Source: Gemmatimonadota bacterium (lineage in GTDB: Bacteria; Gemmatimonadota; Gemmatimonadetes; Longimicrobiales; Gaopeijiaceae). From it: a stretch of DNA of 37,616 bases. The notes beneath the pieces were generated by a model. It was not told where the DNA came from. It saw nothing but the letters and a program-made list of their open reading frames with translations, and ran no database searches. Shown in pieces: positions 1 through 8,984 of this stretch (its first letter is position 1; every line of letters starts with the position of its first letter). The position numbers and the translations under genes were made by a program. Location: NCBI GenBank assembly GCA_028873825.1, contig JAPPNM010000069.1, positions 1 through 37,616 on the forward strand, given 5' to 3'.

Positions 1-31
1 TTCTTGCCTTGATTTGCGATACTTCCGTCAT

Positions 32-85
32 GCCAGCCCGGCGCCTCGCCGCTCTCGGTGCTCGGGCGGCCTTATCCACGGACTG
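32..85 (+). repeat. Dispersed intergenic repeat, copy 1
   Basis: This 54-nt stretch lies just beyond the stop of the TonB receptor gene. It recurs in inverted orientation at 23561-23615 with about three differences, so the similarity is far beyond chance. Its right end (TATCCACGGACTGC) also resembles the end of the repeats at 24582-24613 and 30904-30972 (GTCCACGGGCTG). Mobility and function are unknown. It may be a REP/MITE-like element or a transcript-end structure. Confidence 0.75.
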
Positions 86-129
86 CTCCGCGAGAGAGCC
101 CGGTCGACCGGCTTCATCGGCGTCTCCCT

Positions 130-3100
130 TCATCCCCCCATGCGATACCTCAGCGAGGCCTTGATCCGCCGGCCCTTCGGGCTGTGCGTGAAGCCGTCGT
201 AGGACGCCTCCCACCTAACCAGCGGCGGGTCGGAATCCAACACGTTCAGCACGTGCAGACCCACGTCGAGCCGCTCGGACGAGCGTTTGAGCAGGCTGAG
301 GTCCCAGGTGACGAACGGGTCGATATCTTCGAACCTGGTTCCCACGAAGGCTTCGTTGGTGTATCCCGAGACGGCGTTGCGGTTGCCGACCAGACTGTAG
401 CCGCCCGCGTGATACCCGGCGGAGAAGCTCGATTTCCACTGGGGCAGGGGAGGGGCGATGGGGTTTCCCCAGTTCAGTTTCCCGGCTGCGTCGTGTTCGT
501 CGAGCACTCTCTGCTCGCCCAGGTTCAGGGCCCTGACGGTGAACTCCCCGACGTAGGTGCCGGAGAACTCGAGGGACACCAGTGCCTCCGGCAACGAAAT
601 GCTGGTGCTCGCGTGCACGTCGAGTCCCGACATCTGGATGCCCGGCCAGTTGACGAAGCGCGATTCGATTCGTTCCACCGATTGAATGTCGCATGAACCG
701 TCTTTCCTGTCGCCGGGACAGGTCACCAGATCCTGCACCGCCGTTCGCTTGTCCCCACCATCCGCGTAGAGGCTCGCGATGCCTTCATAGGGCAGGACAT
801 CGATCATGTCTTTGAAGTCGTAGTTCCAGAAGTCGAGCGAGGCGCGAAAGCGCGGCAGTTGGTAGATGATCCCCACGTTGTAGGTGAGGGCGCGCTCCGG
901 CTTGAGATCCTTGTCTCCGTAGGTGTCTATGGCTTTGTAAATGCCTGCGGCGCTTACGTATTCCAGGCCTGTGTTCAGATCCTCGTTGAGATCGTCGACG
1001 GACGGGGTGCGGAAGGTGGTCTGCACCGATGCCCTTAGCGCCACGGTGTCGTCCAATTCAACGCGCACGGCGACCTTCGGGTCGAAGCTCCTCACCGAAC
1101 CGTGAAACTCGTAGTTGGCCGCGACCTGGCCGTGAATGCGGTCGCCGAGTGCGAGGCGCGATTCCGCGAAGAGGCGGTGGACGGACTGCGCATCCTCGTA
1201 GTTGAAGAAGCCGCCGGTGAAGTGAAAGGGCCCGAACTGGGCCGCGCAGCTCCTGTCTCCCGGCACGGGGCACGGCGTGACATCCAGATCCCCGGCGTCG
1301 TTCGGGTCCGCGTTCACGGCCAGCCTGCGGAACTGGTACCCGACCGCGTATTCCGCCGTCTCCTCCGCCAGGTTCCCCTTGAGCATCGCGTCGATGGCGA
1401 TCAGCTTGGCGTCGTTGTCCAGGTTGACTTCGCCGTTCATCCAGTCGATGAGTTCCTGAGTGTTCTCAAGGCCGGCGACGTAGTCGGGGTTGGGCTGGTC
1501 GCGATAGGTGGCCCCCGGCTGCACCGAGTGCTGATGGGCGCTGCTGAACGGGTTGTAGTACATGCAGTCGCCCTGCCCGGCCACCTTGCCGCCCGGGGGC
1601 CCAAGGACCATGCCGGACGGGCTCGATGGATCCGCCACCACGCCGACCCCGCAGTCCGGCCCTCCGAAGCCCCGGAAGGCCAGGAACTTGCGGTACAGGT
1701 ACTCGCCGGGAAGGTTGGCGTTGCCCGAAGACTGCGAGTAGCTGGCGGCGAGCTCGAAGGTCGTTTTCCTTCCTCCGAAAGCTTCGAATTCCCGTTCGAC
1801 GGAGCCGGCGATCCGCCGGGTGCGGGAGTCGCGTCGCAGCGTCCGCGGGGGACCGGAGTTTCCGACCATGCGGCCGAAGAAATACCAGTCGTTTTCCAGG
1901 CACGCCTCCGTGCCGGCGAACCCGGCGCTCTGTCCGTAGCTGCGGCAGAACGCCTCGCGTCCCGGATGGTCGGGCTGGATAAGCTGGCTGCCGTTGTACG
2001 GGGATATGGGCGGGTACGAGGGGGTGGTGAGCCACTCGGGGGTGCTGGCCTCCGCCCACAGGCCTTCCAGGTGGTAGTTCGTCCCGTTCGCGAGGCTCCC
2101 GTTCAGCTCGGCGAAGGCCCGGATCTGCCGCGAAGCCTCGGCCAGGTTGTCGAAGGGCCCGTAGTCGAAGCGACAGGTTTCGGCCGGTTCCAGGAAGCCG
2201 CCGAAGCCCTCGCACCGCGGGTCGACGAAGACGCCCCCCCAGCCGCCGTAGTGCGCGTCGGTGAGGGCCGCGACGAATTTCTCCTTGGTCTCGTCTCCGG
2301 TCAGCCTGGGGAAGAGGAAGGCGCCCGGATTGCCGGTGTACGACCAGCCGCCGCCACCCGGAACGAACCCGCCCAGCGTCCAGTCCCGCTCCTCGACGGT
2401 GAGCTCCTGGGTCGAGAAGATCTCCGCCGACACGACCGCATGCGCATTCGCCCCCACCTGCGAACCCCAGATTGCCCCGAAGTTCGTCTCCCCCGCCCCC
2501 GCGTAGTACTCGTGCGATCCGGAGATCTCGAGGCCCTCGAAGTCGCCGCGCGTCAGGAAGTTGACCACCCCCGCCACGGCGTCGGAACCGTACACGGCGG
2601 ATGCCCCCTCCTTGACCACCTCGATCCGGTCCATGGCGATCGACGGAAAGGCGTTGACATCGACGAAGCGGCCCCCCGCAAGACGGATGGGGATGTACAC
2701 CTGGCGGCGGCCGTTGAGGAGCACCAGGGTGCGCGAGGCTCCGAGACCCCGGAGGTTCACGTTGGCCACGGTCTCCGACACCAGACCGGGGGGCCGGGTG
2801 GTGTACCACCCCTGGCGCGACCCGAGGATGCCGTAGCTTGCGGTCACGTTCCGGAAGAAGTCGAACGCCTGGGGCGAACCCAGTTCGGCCATGGTCCTGC
2901 GGCCGGACACCTCCACCGCGTAGGGGAGCCGGGTCGGCGACTCCGCGAAGGCCGTGCCGGTCACCACCAGTTCGCGAAGGTGGAAGGCGTCGGGGTCCAT
3001 GCGGAATTCCAAGAGCACGGTGTCGCCCTCGATGACGGTGACCGTCTGCGACGCGCTCCCGTGGCCGAAGGCCCCGGCCCGGATTTCATGGGTCCCGGCG

Positions 3101-3327
3101 GGTACGTCCGTCAGGGTGAAGCGCCCGTCGGCGCTCGAGCGCGCCCACATTTCCAGCGCGGGCAGCTCGACACGGGCCCCCTCGATGGGTCTCGACGTCG
3201 CGGCGTCCGTCACGGTGCCGGCGACGGCGCCGGTCGCCTGGGCGGCGAGCGGTCCGGCGAACGCGAGGGCCGCGACCGGGGCGAAGAGCGGGAGAAGCAT
3301 GGAGGCCGACAGTGGGCGTCGTCGCAT
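130..3327 (-). CDS. TonB-dependent outer-membrane receptor
   Basis: The product is a 1065-residue outer-membrane receptor, presumably importing a ligand with energy from TonB/ExbBD. The N-terminus has basic residues and a hydrophobic stretch ending near LAAQA, a signal peptide. A carboxypeptidase-regulatory-like beta-sandwich follows (about residues 30-110, with GTVTDAATSRPIEGARV), then ELVVTGTA and a plug domain (about 115-250) with the typical NVNLRGLG, RTLVLLNGRR and IEVVKEGASAVYGSDAVAGV motifs. The rest is a long beta-barrel ending in KASLRYRMGG. ATG 3327 is chosen because it directly precedes the signal peptide. The frame stays open further upstream, but that part is antisense to lepA. 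An AGGGTGA ribosome-binding site lies upstream. The gene stands alone and is divergent from lepA. The substrate cannot be told from the sequence. Confidence 0.93.
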   Translation of the reverse strand: MRRRPLSASMLLPLFAPVAALAFAGPLAAQATGAVAGTVTDAATSRPIEGARVELPALEMWARSSADGRFTLTDVPAGTHEIRAGAFGHGSASQTVTVIEGDTVLLEFRMDPDAFHLRELVVTGTAFAESPTRLPYAVEVSGRRTMAELGSPQAFDFFRNVTASYGILGSRQGWYTTRPPGLVSETVANVNLRGLGASRTLVLLNGRRQVYIPIRLAGGRFVDVNAFPSIAMDRIEVVKEGASAVYGSDAVAGVVNFLTRGDFEGLEISGSHEYYAGAGETNFGAIWGSQVGANAHAVVSAEIFSTQELTVEERDWTLGGFVPGGGGWSYTGNPGAFLFPRLTGDETKEKFVAALTDAHYGGWGGVFVDPRCEGFGGFLEPAETCRFDYGPFDNLAEASRQIRAFAELNGSLANGTNYHLEGLWAEASTPEWLTTPSYPPISPYNGSQLIQPDHPGREAFCRSYGQSAGFAGTEACLENDWYFFGRMVGNSGPPRTLRRDSRTRRIAGSVEREFEAFGGRKTTFELAASYSQSSGNANLPGEYLYRKFLAFRGFGGPDCGVGVVADPSSPSGMVLGPPGGKVAGQGDCMYYNPFSSAHQHSVQPGATYRDQPNPDYVAGLENTQELIDWMNGEVNLDNDAKLIAIDAMLKGNLAEETAEYAVGYQFRRLAVNADPNDAGDLDVTPCPVPGDRSCAAQFGPFHFTGGFFNYEDAQSVHRLFAESRLALGDRIHGQVAANYEFHGSVRSFDPKVAVRVELDDTVALRASVQTTFRTPSVDDLNEDLNTGLEYVSAAGIYKAIDTYGDKDLKPERALTYNVGIIYQLPRFRASLDFWNYDFKDMIDVLPYEGIASLYADGGDKRTAVQDLVTCPGDRKDGSCDIQSVERIESRFVNWPGIQMSGLDVHASTSISLPEALVSLEFSGTYVGEFTVRALNLGEQRVLDEHDAAGKLNWGNPIAPPLPQWKSSFSAGYHAGGYSLVGNRNAVSGYTNEAFVGTRFEDIDPFVTWDLSLLKRSSERLDVGLHVLNVLDSDPPLVRWEASYDGFTHSPKGRRIKASLRYRMGG

Positions 3328-3485
3328 CGGGGTCACCCTATCTGATAGTCGCGGGTGTGCGAGAATCCGGCATTTCCGCCCGAACGGCCCACCCGCGCAA
3401 CCTCCGGGCGACTGCTGATAAAATGGACACGACGGGATGGCAAAGTCAAATCGGCCGTCCGTCGGCCCTCCGCCGCCTTCCCCGA

Positions 3486-3517
3486 TTGACCGCCCGAAAT
3501 CGGCCCGGTTACCTTCG
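3486..3517 (+). promoter_or_regulatory. Candidate lepA promoter, Bacteroidota-like
   Basis: A TTGAC box starts at 3486 and a TACCTTCG box lies at 3510-3517, with 21 nt between TTG and TA. The same two boxes with the same spacing occur upstream of the NFU gene at 12002-12033. The layout matches the known Bacteroidota -33/-7 pattern (TTTG, then TAnnTTTG). It implies a leader of roughly 75 nt before the lepA GTG. The rest of the 273-nt divergent spacer holds only an 11-bp palindrome, CTATCTGATAG, close to the TonB receptor start. Confidence 0.5.
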
Positions 3518-3600
3518 AGAACCCGCCCCGGGGTCCCGCCGGCTCCCCCCCGGCCGCGAGCGCCCGGCGGCTCCCCGAATCCCAGCACCCGGGCCTCTCC

Positions 3601-5409
3601 GTGCGGACCGACCTCATTCGCAACTTCTGCATCATCGCGCACATCGATCACGGGAAGTCCACCCTGGCCGACCGGCTCCTGGAGGCGACGGGCGCGGTGG
3701 ACCGCCGCCGCATGAGGGACCAGGTGCTCGACGACAACGAGCTCGAGCGGGAGCGCGGCATCACGATCAAGCTGCACGCCGTCCGAATGTCGTACGCCGC
3801 CAACGACGGCCGGCGCTTCGCCTTCAACCTGATCGACACCCCCGGCCACGTCGATTTCACCTACGAGGTCTCCCGCTCGCTCGCGGCCTGCGAAGGCGCC
3901 ATACTGGTCGTCGACGCGACCCAGGGCGTGCAGGCCCAGACGCTGTCCAACCTCTTCCTGGCCCTCGAGGCGGACCTCGAGATCGTTCCGGTCCTCAACA
4001 AGATCGACCTTCCCGGGGCCGAGCCCGAGCCCCGGCGGGAGGAGGTGGCCGACCTCATGGGCGTCGATCCGGCCCTCGTGCTCGAGGTCTCGGCCAAGGA
4101 GGGGCGGGGGATAGAGGCGGTCCTGGAAGCGGTCGTCGAGCGCATTCCCTCGCCGGCGGGAGACGCCGCCGCTCCGCTTCGGGCGCTCATCTTCGACTCC
4201 TGCTACGACCGGTACCTGGGAGCCGTGCCCACGGTTCGGGTCGTGGACGGAACGCTGAAGGCCGGCATGTCGGTCACCTTCGGGACCGTGGACACCCGCT
4301 ACGAGGTTACCGAGGTGGGACACCTGCGGCTGGGACGCGTCCCCGCGGAGTCGCTCGGCCCCGGCGACGTGGGCTACCTGGTGGCGGCGATCAAGGCGGT
4401 GAGCGACACGCGGGTCGGGGACACCGTTCTGGACGCCGCCGACCGGTCCGGGGACCTGCTTCCCGGCTACCGGGAGGCCAGGCCCCTGGTCTTCGCGGGT
4501 CTCTACCCCTCCGACGCGGACGACTACGAGGAGCTCAGGGACGCGCTGCACCGCCTCCGGCTCAACGACGCCTCGCTGCACTTCGAGCCGGAGACGTCGC
4601 GCGCCCTGGGGTTCGGCTTCCGCTGCGGCTTCCTCGGTCTCCTCCACCTGGAGATCGTTCAGGAGCGGCTCGACCGCGAGTTCGGCGTCAAGCTCGTCAC
4701 GACGGTCCCCAACGTGAAGTACCGGGTCGCCATGGCGGACGGGGGCACGGTGTCGGTGGAGAACCCCACCGACCTCCCCGACCGGGCCCTGGTCGATTCG
4801 GTCGCGGAACCGGTGGTCAGGGCGCGCGTCGTAACGCCGGCGGACTACATCGGCAACGTGCAGAAGCTCTGCCACGAGCGCCGAGGCGTGTTCAGGGGGA
4901 TGCACTACCTCGATCCGCGCCGGGTGGAGATGGACTACGAGCTGCCGCTGGCCGAGATCGTCCTGGACTTCTACGGGCGGCTCAAGGGGGGAACGAGGGG
5001 ATACGCGGCCCTGGACTACGAGTTCCACGAGTACCGGGCCGGCGACCTGGTCAAGGTGGACATCCTGGTGAACGGGGAACCGGTCGACGCCTTCTCGGTC
5101 ATCCTCCACCGCGCCAACGCGTACCGGCACGGGCGGGCCCTGGTCCGCAAGCTGAAGGAGCTGATTCCCCGGCAGCAGTTCCAGGTCGCCCTGCAGGCCG
5201 CGATCGGGGGCCAGGTGATCGCGCGCGCAAACGTCAAGGCCGTGCGCAAGAACGTCACCGCCAAGTGCTACGGGGGCGACGTCACACGCAAGCGCAAGCT
5301 CCTCGAGCGCCAGAAGGCGGGGAAGAGGCGGATGAAGCAGGTGGGGTCGGTGGAGATTCCGCAGGAGGCGTTCATGGCGGTGCTGCAGCTGGACGCGGAG
5401 CCCGCGTGA
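3601..5409 (+). CDS. lepA: Elongation factor 4 (LepA) ribosomal GTPase
   Basis: LepA/EF4 is a translational GTPase that acts on ribosomes, with roles in back-translocation or subunit biogenesis. The 602 residues match the family length. The G1 motif AHIDHGKST is near residue 13, DTPGHVDF (G3) near 80, [12 protein letters not shown] (G4) near 135 and VSAKEG (G5) near 162. Domain II, an EF-G-like domain ([21 protein letters not shown]) and the LepA-specific C-terminus with [19 protein letters not shown] follow. The start is GTG 3601, giving [20 protein letters not shown]. No strong Shine-Dalgarno sequence is seen. The stop overlaps the next gene's GTG by 4 nt, so translational coupling to the ROK kinase is likely. 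Confidence 0.98.
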   Translation: MRTDLIRNFCIIAHIDHGKSTLADRLLEATGAVDRRRMRDQVLDDNELERERGITIKLHAVRMSYAANDGRRFAFNLIDTPGHVDFTYEVSRSLAACEGAILVVDATQGVQAQTLSNLFLALEADLEIVPVLNKIDLPGAEPEPRREEVADLMGVDPALVLEVSAKEGRGIEAVLEAVVERIPSPAGDAAAPLRALIFDSCYDRYLGAVPTVRVVDGTLKAGMSVTFGTVDTRYEVTEVGHLRLGRVPAESLGPGDVGYLVAAIKAVSDTRVGDTVLDAADRSGDLLPGYREARPLVFAGLYPSDADDYEELRDALHRLRLNDASLHFEPETSRALGFGFRCGFLGLLHLEIVQERLDREFGVKLVTTVPNVKYRVAMADGGTVSVENPTDLPDRALVDSVAEPVVRARVVTPADYIGNVQKLCHERRGVFRGMHYLDPRRVEMDYELPLAEIVLDFYGRLKGGTRGYAALDYEFHEYRAGDLVKVDILVNGEPVDAFSVILHRANAYRHGRALVRKLKELIPRQQFQVALQAAIGGQVIARANVKAVRKNVTAKCYGGDVTRKRKLLERQKAGKRRMKQVGSVEIPQEAFMAVLQLDAEPA

Positions 5410-6428
5410 GGCGGGCTGGGCGCAGAGCGGCTCCCGGGGGCGCCGGGGGCGCGGACCCCCGCCGGCGCTGGATCGCCGGGGTGGACATCGGCGGCACCAA
5501 CCTGCGGGTGGGACTGGTTCCGTTCGAGGGGGGGCGGCCGGCGGCGGTCAGGCGGGAGCGGTCGCGCACCGAGCGCGGCCCGGCGCACGTGGCGGCCCGC
5601 GTGGCCGCCATGCTTCGGGACGCGGCCGGCGAGGTCGAGCCCGGGTCGGTGGCGGGGATGGGCGTGGGCGTCCCGGGGACGGTGGACCGCAAGCCGGGGG
5701 TCGTGCGCGAGACCCCGAACCTCGGGTGGCGCAACGCTCCGCTGCGCGATCTGATCGGCGAGGCGGCCGGCCTGCCCGTCGCTCTCGACAACGACGCCAA
5801 CTGCGCGGCCTACGGCGAGTGGTGGCAGGGGGCGGGGCGGGGGGCGGAACGGATGATCGCGGTGACGCTCGGCACGGGCGTCGGCGGAGGGATCGTGATC
5901 GGCGGCGAGATCTACCGCGGCGCTTCCGACGCCGCCGGCGAAGTAGGTCACACGTCGGTGGACTTTGCGGGAAGACTCTGCGCATGCGGCTCCCGCGGCT
6001 GCGTGGAGGCGTACGCGTCGGGGCCGGGGATCGCGGCCAGCGCCGTGGAGGGGCTCGCGGACGCCGGCGACTCCGTGCTCGGCGCCGTCGCGGACGCCGG
6101 CGACGGCCGGGTCACCGGCCGCGCCGTGTGCGAAGCCGCGGCGGCGGGCGACGCCCACGCGGTTCGGGTGCTGGCGGAGACGGCCCGGATTCTGGCGGCG
6201 GCGGTGGCCAACCTGGTCAACCTTCTCAACCCCGACCTGATCGTGATCGCCGGCGGCGTGACGGCGGCCGGCGACCACCTCTTCGGGCCGCTGGGCCGCG
6301 AAGTCCGCCGCCGGGCGTTCCGCTCCGCGGTCGACGCCTGCCGCATCGTTCCGGCCGAGCTCCCCGGCACCGCCGGGATGGTCGGCGCGGCGGGGGTCTT
6401 CAAGCGCACGGCGTACGGTCATGTCTGA
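5406..6428 (+). CDS. ROK family sugar kinase (glucokinase-like)
   Basis: This is a 340-residue ROK kinase, probably phosphorylating glucose or a related hexose with ATP in the cytoplasm. The phosphate-binding motif [12 protein letters not shown] lies at residues 25-36, followed by GVGVPGTVD, the sugar-binding [13 protein letters not shown] and [12 protein letters not shown]. The ROK zinc motif is complete: [10 protein letters not shown], then [15 protein letters not shown]. The start is GTG 5406, which shares a GTGA with the lepA stop and leaves an Arg/Gly/Ala-rich tail of about 20 residues before the fold. Its 3' end overlaps the PfkB gene by 8 nt. Glucokinase is the usual activity, but ROK members also use N-acetylglucosamine or N-acetylmannosamine, so the substrate is uncertain. 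Confidence 0.92.
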   Translation: MRRAGRRAAPGGAGGADPRRRWIAGVDIGGTNLRVGLVPFEGGRPAAVRRERSRTERGPAHVAARVAAMLRDAAGEVEPGSVAGMGVGVPGTVDRKPGVVRETPNLGWRNAPLRDLIGEAAGLPVALDNDANCAAYGEWWQGAGRGAERMIAVTLGTGVGGGIVIGGEIYRGASDAAGEVGHTSVDFAGRLCACGSRGCVEAYASGPGIAASAVEGLADAGDSVLGAVADAGDGRVTGRAVCEAAAAGDAHAVRVLAETARILAAAVANLVNLLNPDLIVIAGGVTAAGDHLFGPLGREVRRRAFRSAVDACRIVPAELPGTAGMVGAAGVFKRTAYGHV

Positions 6429-7410
6429 AGCGATCCGCCCCGGTCCCAGGCGCCTGGGCGTATTGGGGACCTTGGTACGCGACACGATTCGCCATCCCGG
6501 CCTAAGTCGGCCGGTCCGGGCGTGGGGGGGCGTGGCCTACGCGCTCGCCGCTCTGGACGCGGTTCTGCCGCCGGGGTGGATCCTCGTGCCGGTCGTCAAG
6601 ATCGGCGGCGACCTCTTCGCGGAGGCAAGGGCGTACCTGCGCTCCTTCGCCCGGATCGGCGACATGACTTTCGCGCGGCGCGCGCCCCAGGCGAACAACC
6701 GGGTCGAGCTGGTCTATTCGACCCCCTCCGACCGCGTCGAGACGGTGACCGGGGGGGTGCCGGGGTGGTCGGCCGAAGAGCTGGGGGAGTTTCTCCCCGG
6801 ATTCGACGCGCTGTATGTGAATTTCGTCGCCGGGCGGGAGCTCGATCCGGAGGGCGCCCGGCGCATACGGGACGAGTTCGCCGGTCCCTGCCACGCGGAC
6901 CTGCATTCGCTGTTCCTGGACCTCCGAAGCGACGGCCACCGGCGGCCGCGACACCTTCCCAAGGGCGAGGACTGGGCCGGATCCTTCGACACCGTTCAGA
7001 TGAACCGGGACGAGTTCGCACTGTTCCGGGGCGGCGCGGAGGATCCCCCCGGCGCCGTCGCGGGAGCGCTTGCCGCCCGTGCCGCGATGCTCGTCGTGAC
7101 CCTGGGAGCGGACGGGGCGGAGATCATGACCGCCGGCGGACCGCGCGGCACCGTGGAGACGGAGCGGGTCCCCGTTCGGGCGGGCCCCGCCCCCGGCGAC
7201 CCCACCGGATGCGGCGACATCTGGGGAGCCACCTTCTTCGCGGGCCTCCTCGGCGGCGCCGGCCCGGCGGTCGCCGTCGCGCGAGCCCACCGAATGGCTC
7301 GCGCAAAGCTGGGGTCGAGCGGCCCCGACGAGTTCCGCGCCTCCCTCGCCGCCGCCGAACCTCACTCCCTCGCCGCCGCCGAACCTCTCTCCTTCTCTCG
7401 CCCGATGTAA
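6421..7410 (+). CDS. PfkB family carbohydrate kinase
   Basis: The product is a 329-residue ribokinase-fold kinase, phosphorylating a sugar or nucleoside that I cannot name. The N-terminal part has AWGGVAYALAALDAVLP and VVKIGGDLF, the family's substrate-side GG motif. The C-terminal signature is DPTGCGDIWGATFFAGLL, where the second Asp of GCGD is the expected catalytic base. The usual GAGD is GCGD here. ATG 6421 overlaps the ROK kinase stop by 8 nt, giving two sugar kinases coupled directly to lepA. The last 25 codons contain a tandem 24-bp repeat (7341-7388), and the stop codon abuts the promoter element at 7413. Confidence 0.88.
   Translation: MSEAIRPGPRRLGVLGTLVRDTIRHPGLSRPVRAWGGVAYALAALDAVLPPGWILVPVVKIGGDLFAEARAYLRSFARIGDMTFARRAPQANNRVELVYSTPSDRVETVTGGVPGWSAEELGEFLPGFDALYVNFVAGRELDPEGARRIRDEFAGPCHADLHSLFLDLRSDGHRRPRHLPKGEDWAGSFDTVQMNRDEFALFRGGAEDPPGAVAGALAARAAMLVVTLGADGAEIMTAGGPRGTVETERVPVRAGPAPGDPTGCGDIWGATFFAGLLGGAGPAVAVARAHRMARAKLGSSGPDEFRASLAAAEPHSLAAAEPLSFSRPM
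7341..7388 (+). repeat. Tandem 24-bp repeat in the PfkB C-terminus
   Basis: There are two adjacent 24-bp units, 7341-7364 and 7365-7388, identical at 23 of 24 positions. They encode two copies of SLAAAEP plus one residue at the end of the kinase. The repeat is in frame and lies outside the catalytic fold. It is most simply a recent slippage duplication. Confidence 0.9.
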
Positions 7411-7412
7411 TG

Positions 7413-7449
7413 AAAACATTACATTATGTCATGTGTAGTATACATTTCG
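7413..7449 (+). promoter_or_regulatory. Palindromic promoter/operator, copy 1
   Basis: The element AAAACATTACATTATGTCA (7413-7431) is followed after 9 nt by TACATTTCG (7441-7449), a good match to a TAnnTTTG -7 box. It contains a near-palindrome centred on ACATTATGT. The same element with the same 9-nt spacing lies on the minus strand at 13890-13854. It should drive the STAS/HATPase operon. It is strikingly AT-rich for this genome. An alternative reading is an ECF-type promoter, TGAAAAC (7411) then 16 nt then TGTAGT. Confidence 0.6.
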
Positions 7450-7465
7450 CACCGGTCAAGGACGG

Positions 7466-8362
7466 TTGTTCCAAGTGCGGGTGATCGAGATTCCCCCGTC
7501 TCTCGACTACCGCAACGTCGAGACGCTGTACTCCGCGGTCGAATCCGGGGAGACGGGACCGGTGCTCTTCGACGCCCGCCGCCTCGAATGGACCGATCCC
7601 AACGGAATGCTGGCGCTGCTGGCCGCCGGCAGAGTCGCGGGAGAGGGCGGAACGCCGCCGCGGATATCTCTGCCCGAGCGGCGCGAGGTCGTCGGCTACA
7701 TCAACCGCATGGGCTTCGCGCGCGCCGCCGCGGAGATCTTCTCGCCGCCTCCCCGCGAGGCGGGGCGCCGTCCCGCGCGGTCCTCCGACGTGCTCCTGGA
7801 GATCACGCCCATCACGACGAACTCGGACGTGCATGCGGCGGTGGACCGCGTCCAGTCCCGGGCCGGCGCCATCCTCTCCCGTTCCCTTCGCTATCCGGCG
7901 GCGGCGGTGGTCCAGTTCTCGGTCATCCTGTCCGAGGTCTGCCAGAACATCGTCGAGCACGCCGAGGGGTCCGGCTGGGTCGCGGCCCAAGCATACAACT
8001 GGGCCCGGCGGCTGGGACGGCATGTGGCGGTCATCGCGGTCTGCGACCTGGGGCGGGGCTTTCGGGCGTCGCTGGAGGAGGGACATTCCGCACGCTTCGC
8101 CGACCGGTGGGGAGACGCCACCGCTCTCGAGGCCGCCTTCCTCCTCGGCCTGACGCGCTTCCCCGACACGGGCCGCGGGCAGGGCATCCAGCAGATCCGC
8201 AAGCAGGTCGCCCGCTGGAACGGCCTGCTGTCGATACGGAGCGGCACCGCGCGCATAGCCGACGCGCCCTCCTGGAGCCGGAATCCGCCGCTCGAGGAGA
8301 AGCTCGCCGGTTTTCCGGGCGCCCAGATCAACATCATCCTGCCGGAGCGGACAGGTGAGTGA
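7466..8362 (+). CDS. STAS domain-HATPase (GHKL) regulatory protein
   Basis: The 298-residue protein appears to fuse an anti-sigma-antagonist-like STAS domain to a histidine-kinase-type ATPase. Residues 1-95 look like STAS (VLFDARRLEWTDPNGMLALLAAGR, then a C-terminal helix). Residues 145-295 hold a GHKL ATPase: N-box E157 and N161 in SEVCQNIVEH, G1 box DLGRG (194-198) and G2 box TGRGQGIQQI (235-244). There is no phosphoacceptor His domain, so it is not an ordinary sensor kinase. By analogy with SpoIIAB/RsbW it may act in partner switching, but no target is seen. The start is TTG 7466 or GTG 7475. AAGGA at 7458 fits GTG 7475 better by spacing. It overlaps the next gene by 8 nt. Confidence 0.75.
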   Translation: MFQVRVIEIPPSLDYRNVETLYSAVESGETGPVLFDARRLEWTDPNGMLALLAAGRVAGEGGTPPRISLPERREVVGYINRMGFARAAAEIFSPPPREAGRRPARSSDVLLEITPITTNSDVHAAVDRVQSRAGAILSRSLRYPAAAVVQFSVILSEVCQNIVEHAEGSGWVAAQAYNWARRLGRHVAVIAVCDLGRGFRASLEEGHSARFADRWGDATALEAAFLLGLTRFPDTGRGQGIQQIRKQVARWNGLLSIRSGTARIADAPSWSRNPPLEEKLAGFPGAQINIILPERTGE

Positions 8363-8984
8363 CCGTTCGGGGCTCCACCCCGGCGGTCGTTCCGGCATCG
8401 ACGTGAGCGCGATCGTGCGGGACGCTCTGGCGTCGCCCCACGCGGACCTCGTGACCCGCCCGACGGGCCGTGCCGTGCGGAAAGCGATCGAGGCGCGCAT
8501 CGCCCCCTCCCGGCCGCCCGTCTCGGTATCCCTGGTCGATTTCACCCGCGTCCGGGTCATCGACTTCAGCTGCGCCGACGAAGTGGTGGCCGGACTGCTG
8601 CTGCGCCACCTGCCTCCCGGGCGGCCGCGCGACGCGTTCTTTCTCTTCCGGGCGGTGGAGGAGGTGCACGGCCACGCCGTCGGCGAGGTCCTCGCGCGGC
8701 ACGGCCTCGCCGCGGTCTGCACCTTCGGCGGCGGACGCTTCCGGCTCGTCGGCAGCGCGTCGCGAGGGGAACGCGCGGCGTGGTCGGTTCTGGAACGGCG
8801 CGAGCGCATACGCCACTGCGACTCGGCGTCGCTTCTCGGCCCCGGAGGACGGGCTCTGCTCGGGCGGCTGTGCGAACGACGCCTCGCCTACCGGGATTCC
8901 GCGGGCGGATCGGCGGCGCTGACCGCGCTCGCCCGCACCCTCCGCGACCGCGACCCGCCCGGTTCGCAACGGAGCGCCCAGTGA
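8355..8984 (+). CDS. STAS-like (DUF4325-type) domain protein
   Basis: The 209-residue cytoplasmic protein has a central segment, residues 57-90 (VSLVDFTRVRVIDFSCADEVV), that matches the pattern of STAS-like DUF4325 proteins: a hydrophobic strand, an Asp-Phe, then a Ser/Cys-Ala-Asp-Glu turn and a helix. Such domains are often found beside HATPase proteins, and this one overlaps the STAS/HATPase gene by 8 nt. I infer that the two products interact. The C-terminal 80 residues are Arg/Ala/Leu-rich helices that I do not recognise. The start is GTG 8355. The stop overlaps the GTG of the PLP-enzyme gene by 4 nt. Confidence 0.6.
   Translation: MSDRSGLHPGGRSGIDVSAIVRDALASPHADLVTRPTGRAVRKAIEARIAPSRPPVSVSLVDFTRVRVIDFSCADEVVAGLLLRHLPPGRPRDAFFLFRAVEEVHGHAVGEVLARHGLAAVCTFGGGRFRLVGSASRGERAAWSVLERRERIRHCDSASLLGPGGRALLGRLCERRLAYRDSAGGSAALTALARTLRDRDPPGSQRSAQ

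Noticed and set aside
1102..3345. Long plus-strand frame of 747 codons opposite the TonB receptor
   Set aside because: It has biased composition, no ribosome-binding site and no domain. The opposite strand holds a clear receptor gene.
130..5130. Minus-strand frame open for 1666 codons, running from the TonB receptor back through lepA
   Set aside because: Only 130-3327 encodes a recognisable protein. The upstream part is antisense to lepA, has Arg/Pro/Val-biased composition and no family features. It is an effect of high GC content.
3312..6428. Plus-strand frame of 1038 codons covering lepA in another frame and then the ROK kinase
   Set aside because: The first 700 residues are a low-complexity shadow of lepA. 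Only the part from GTG 5406 is a real gene.
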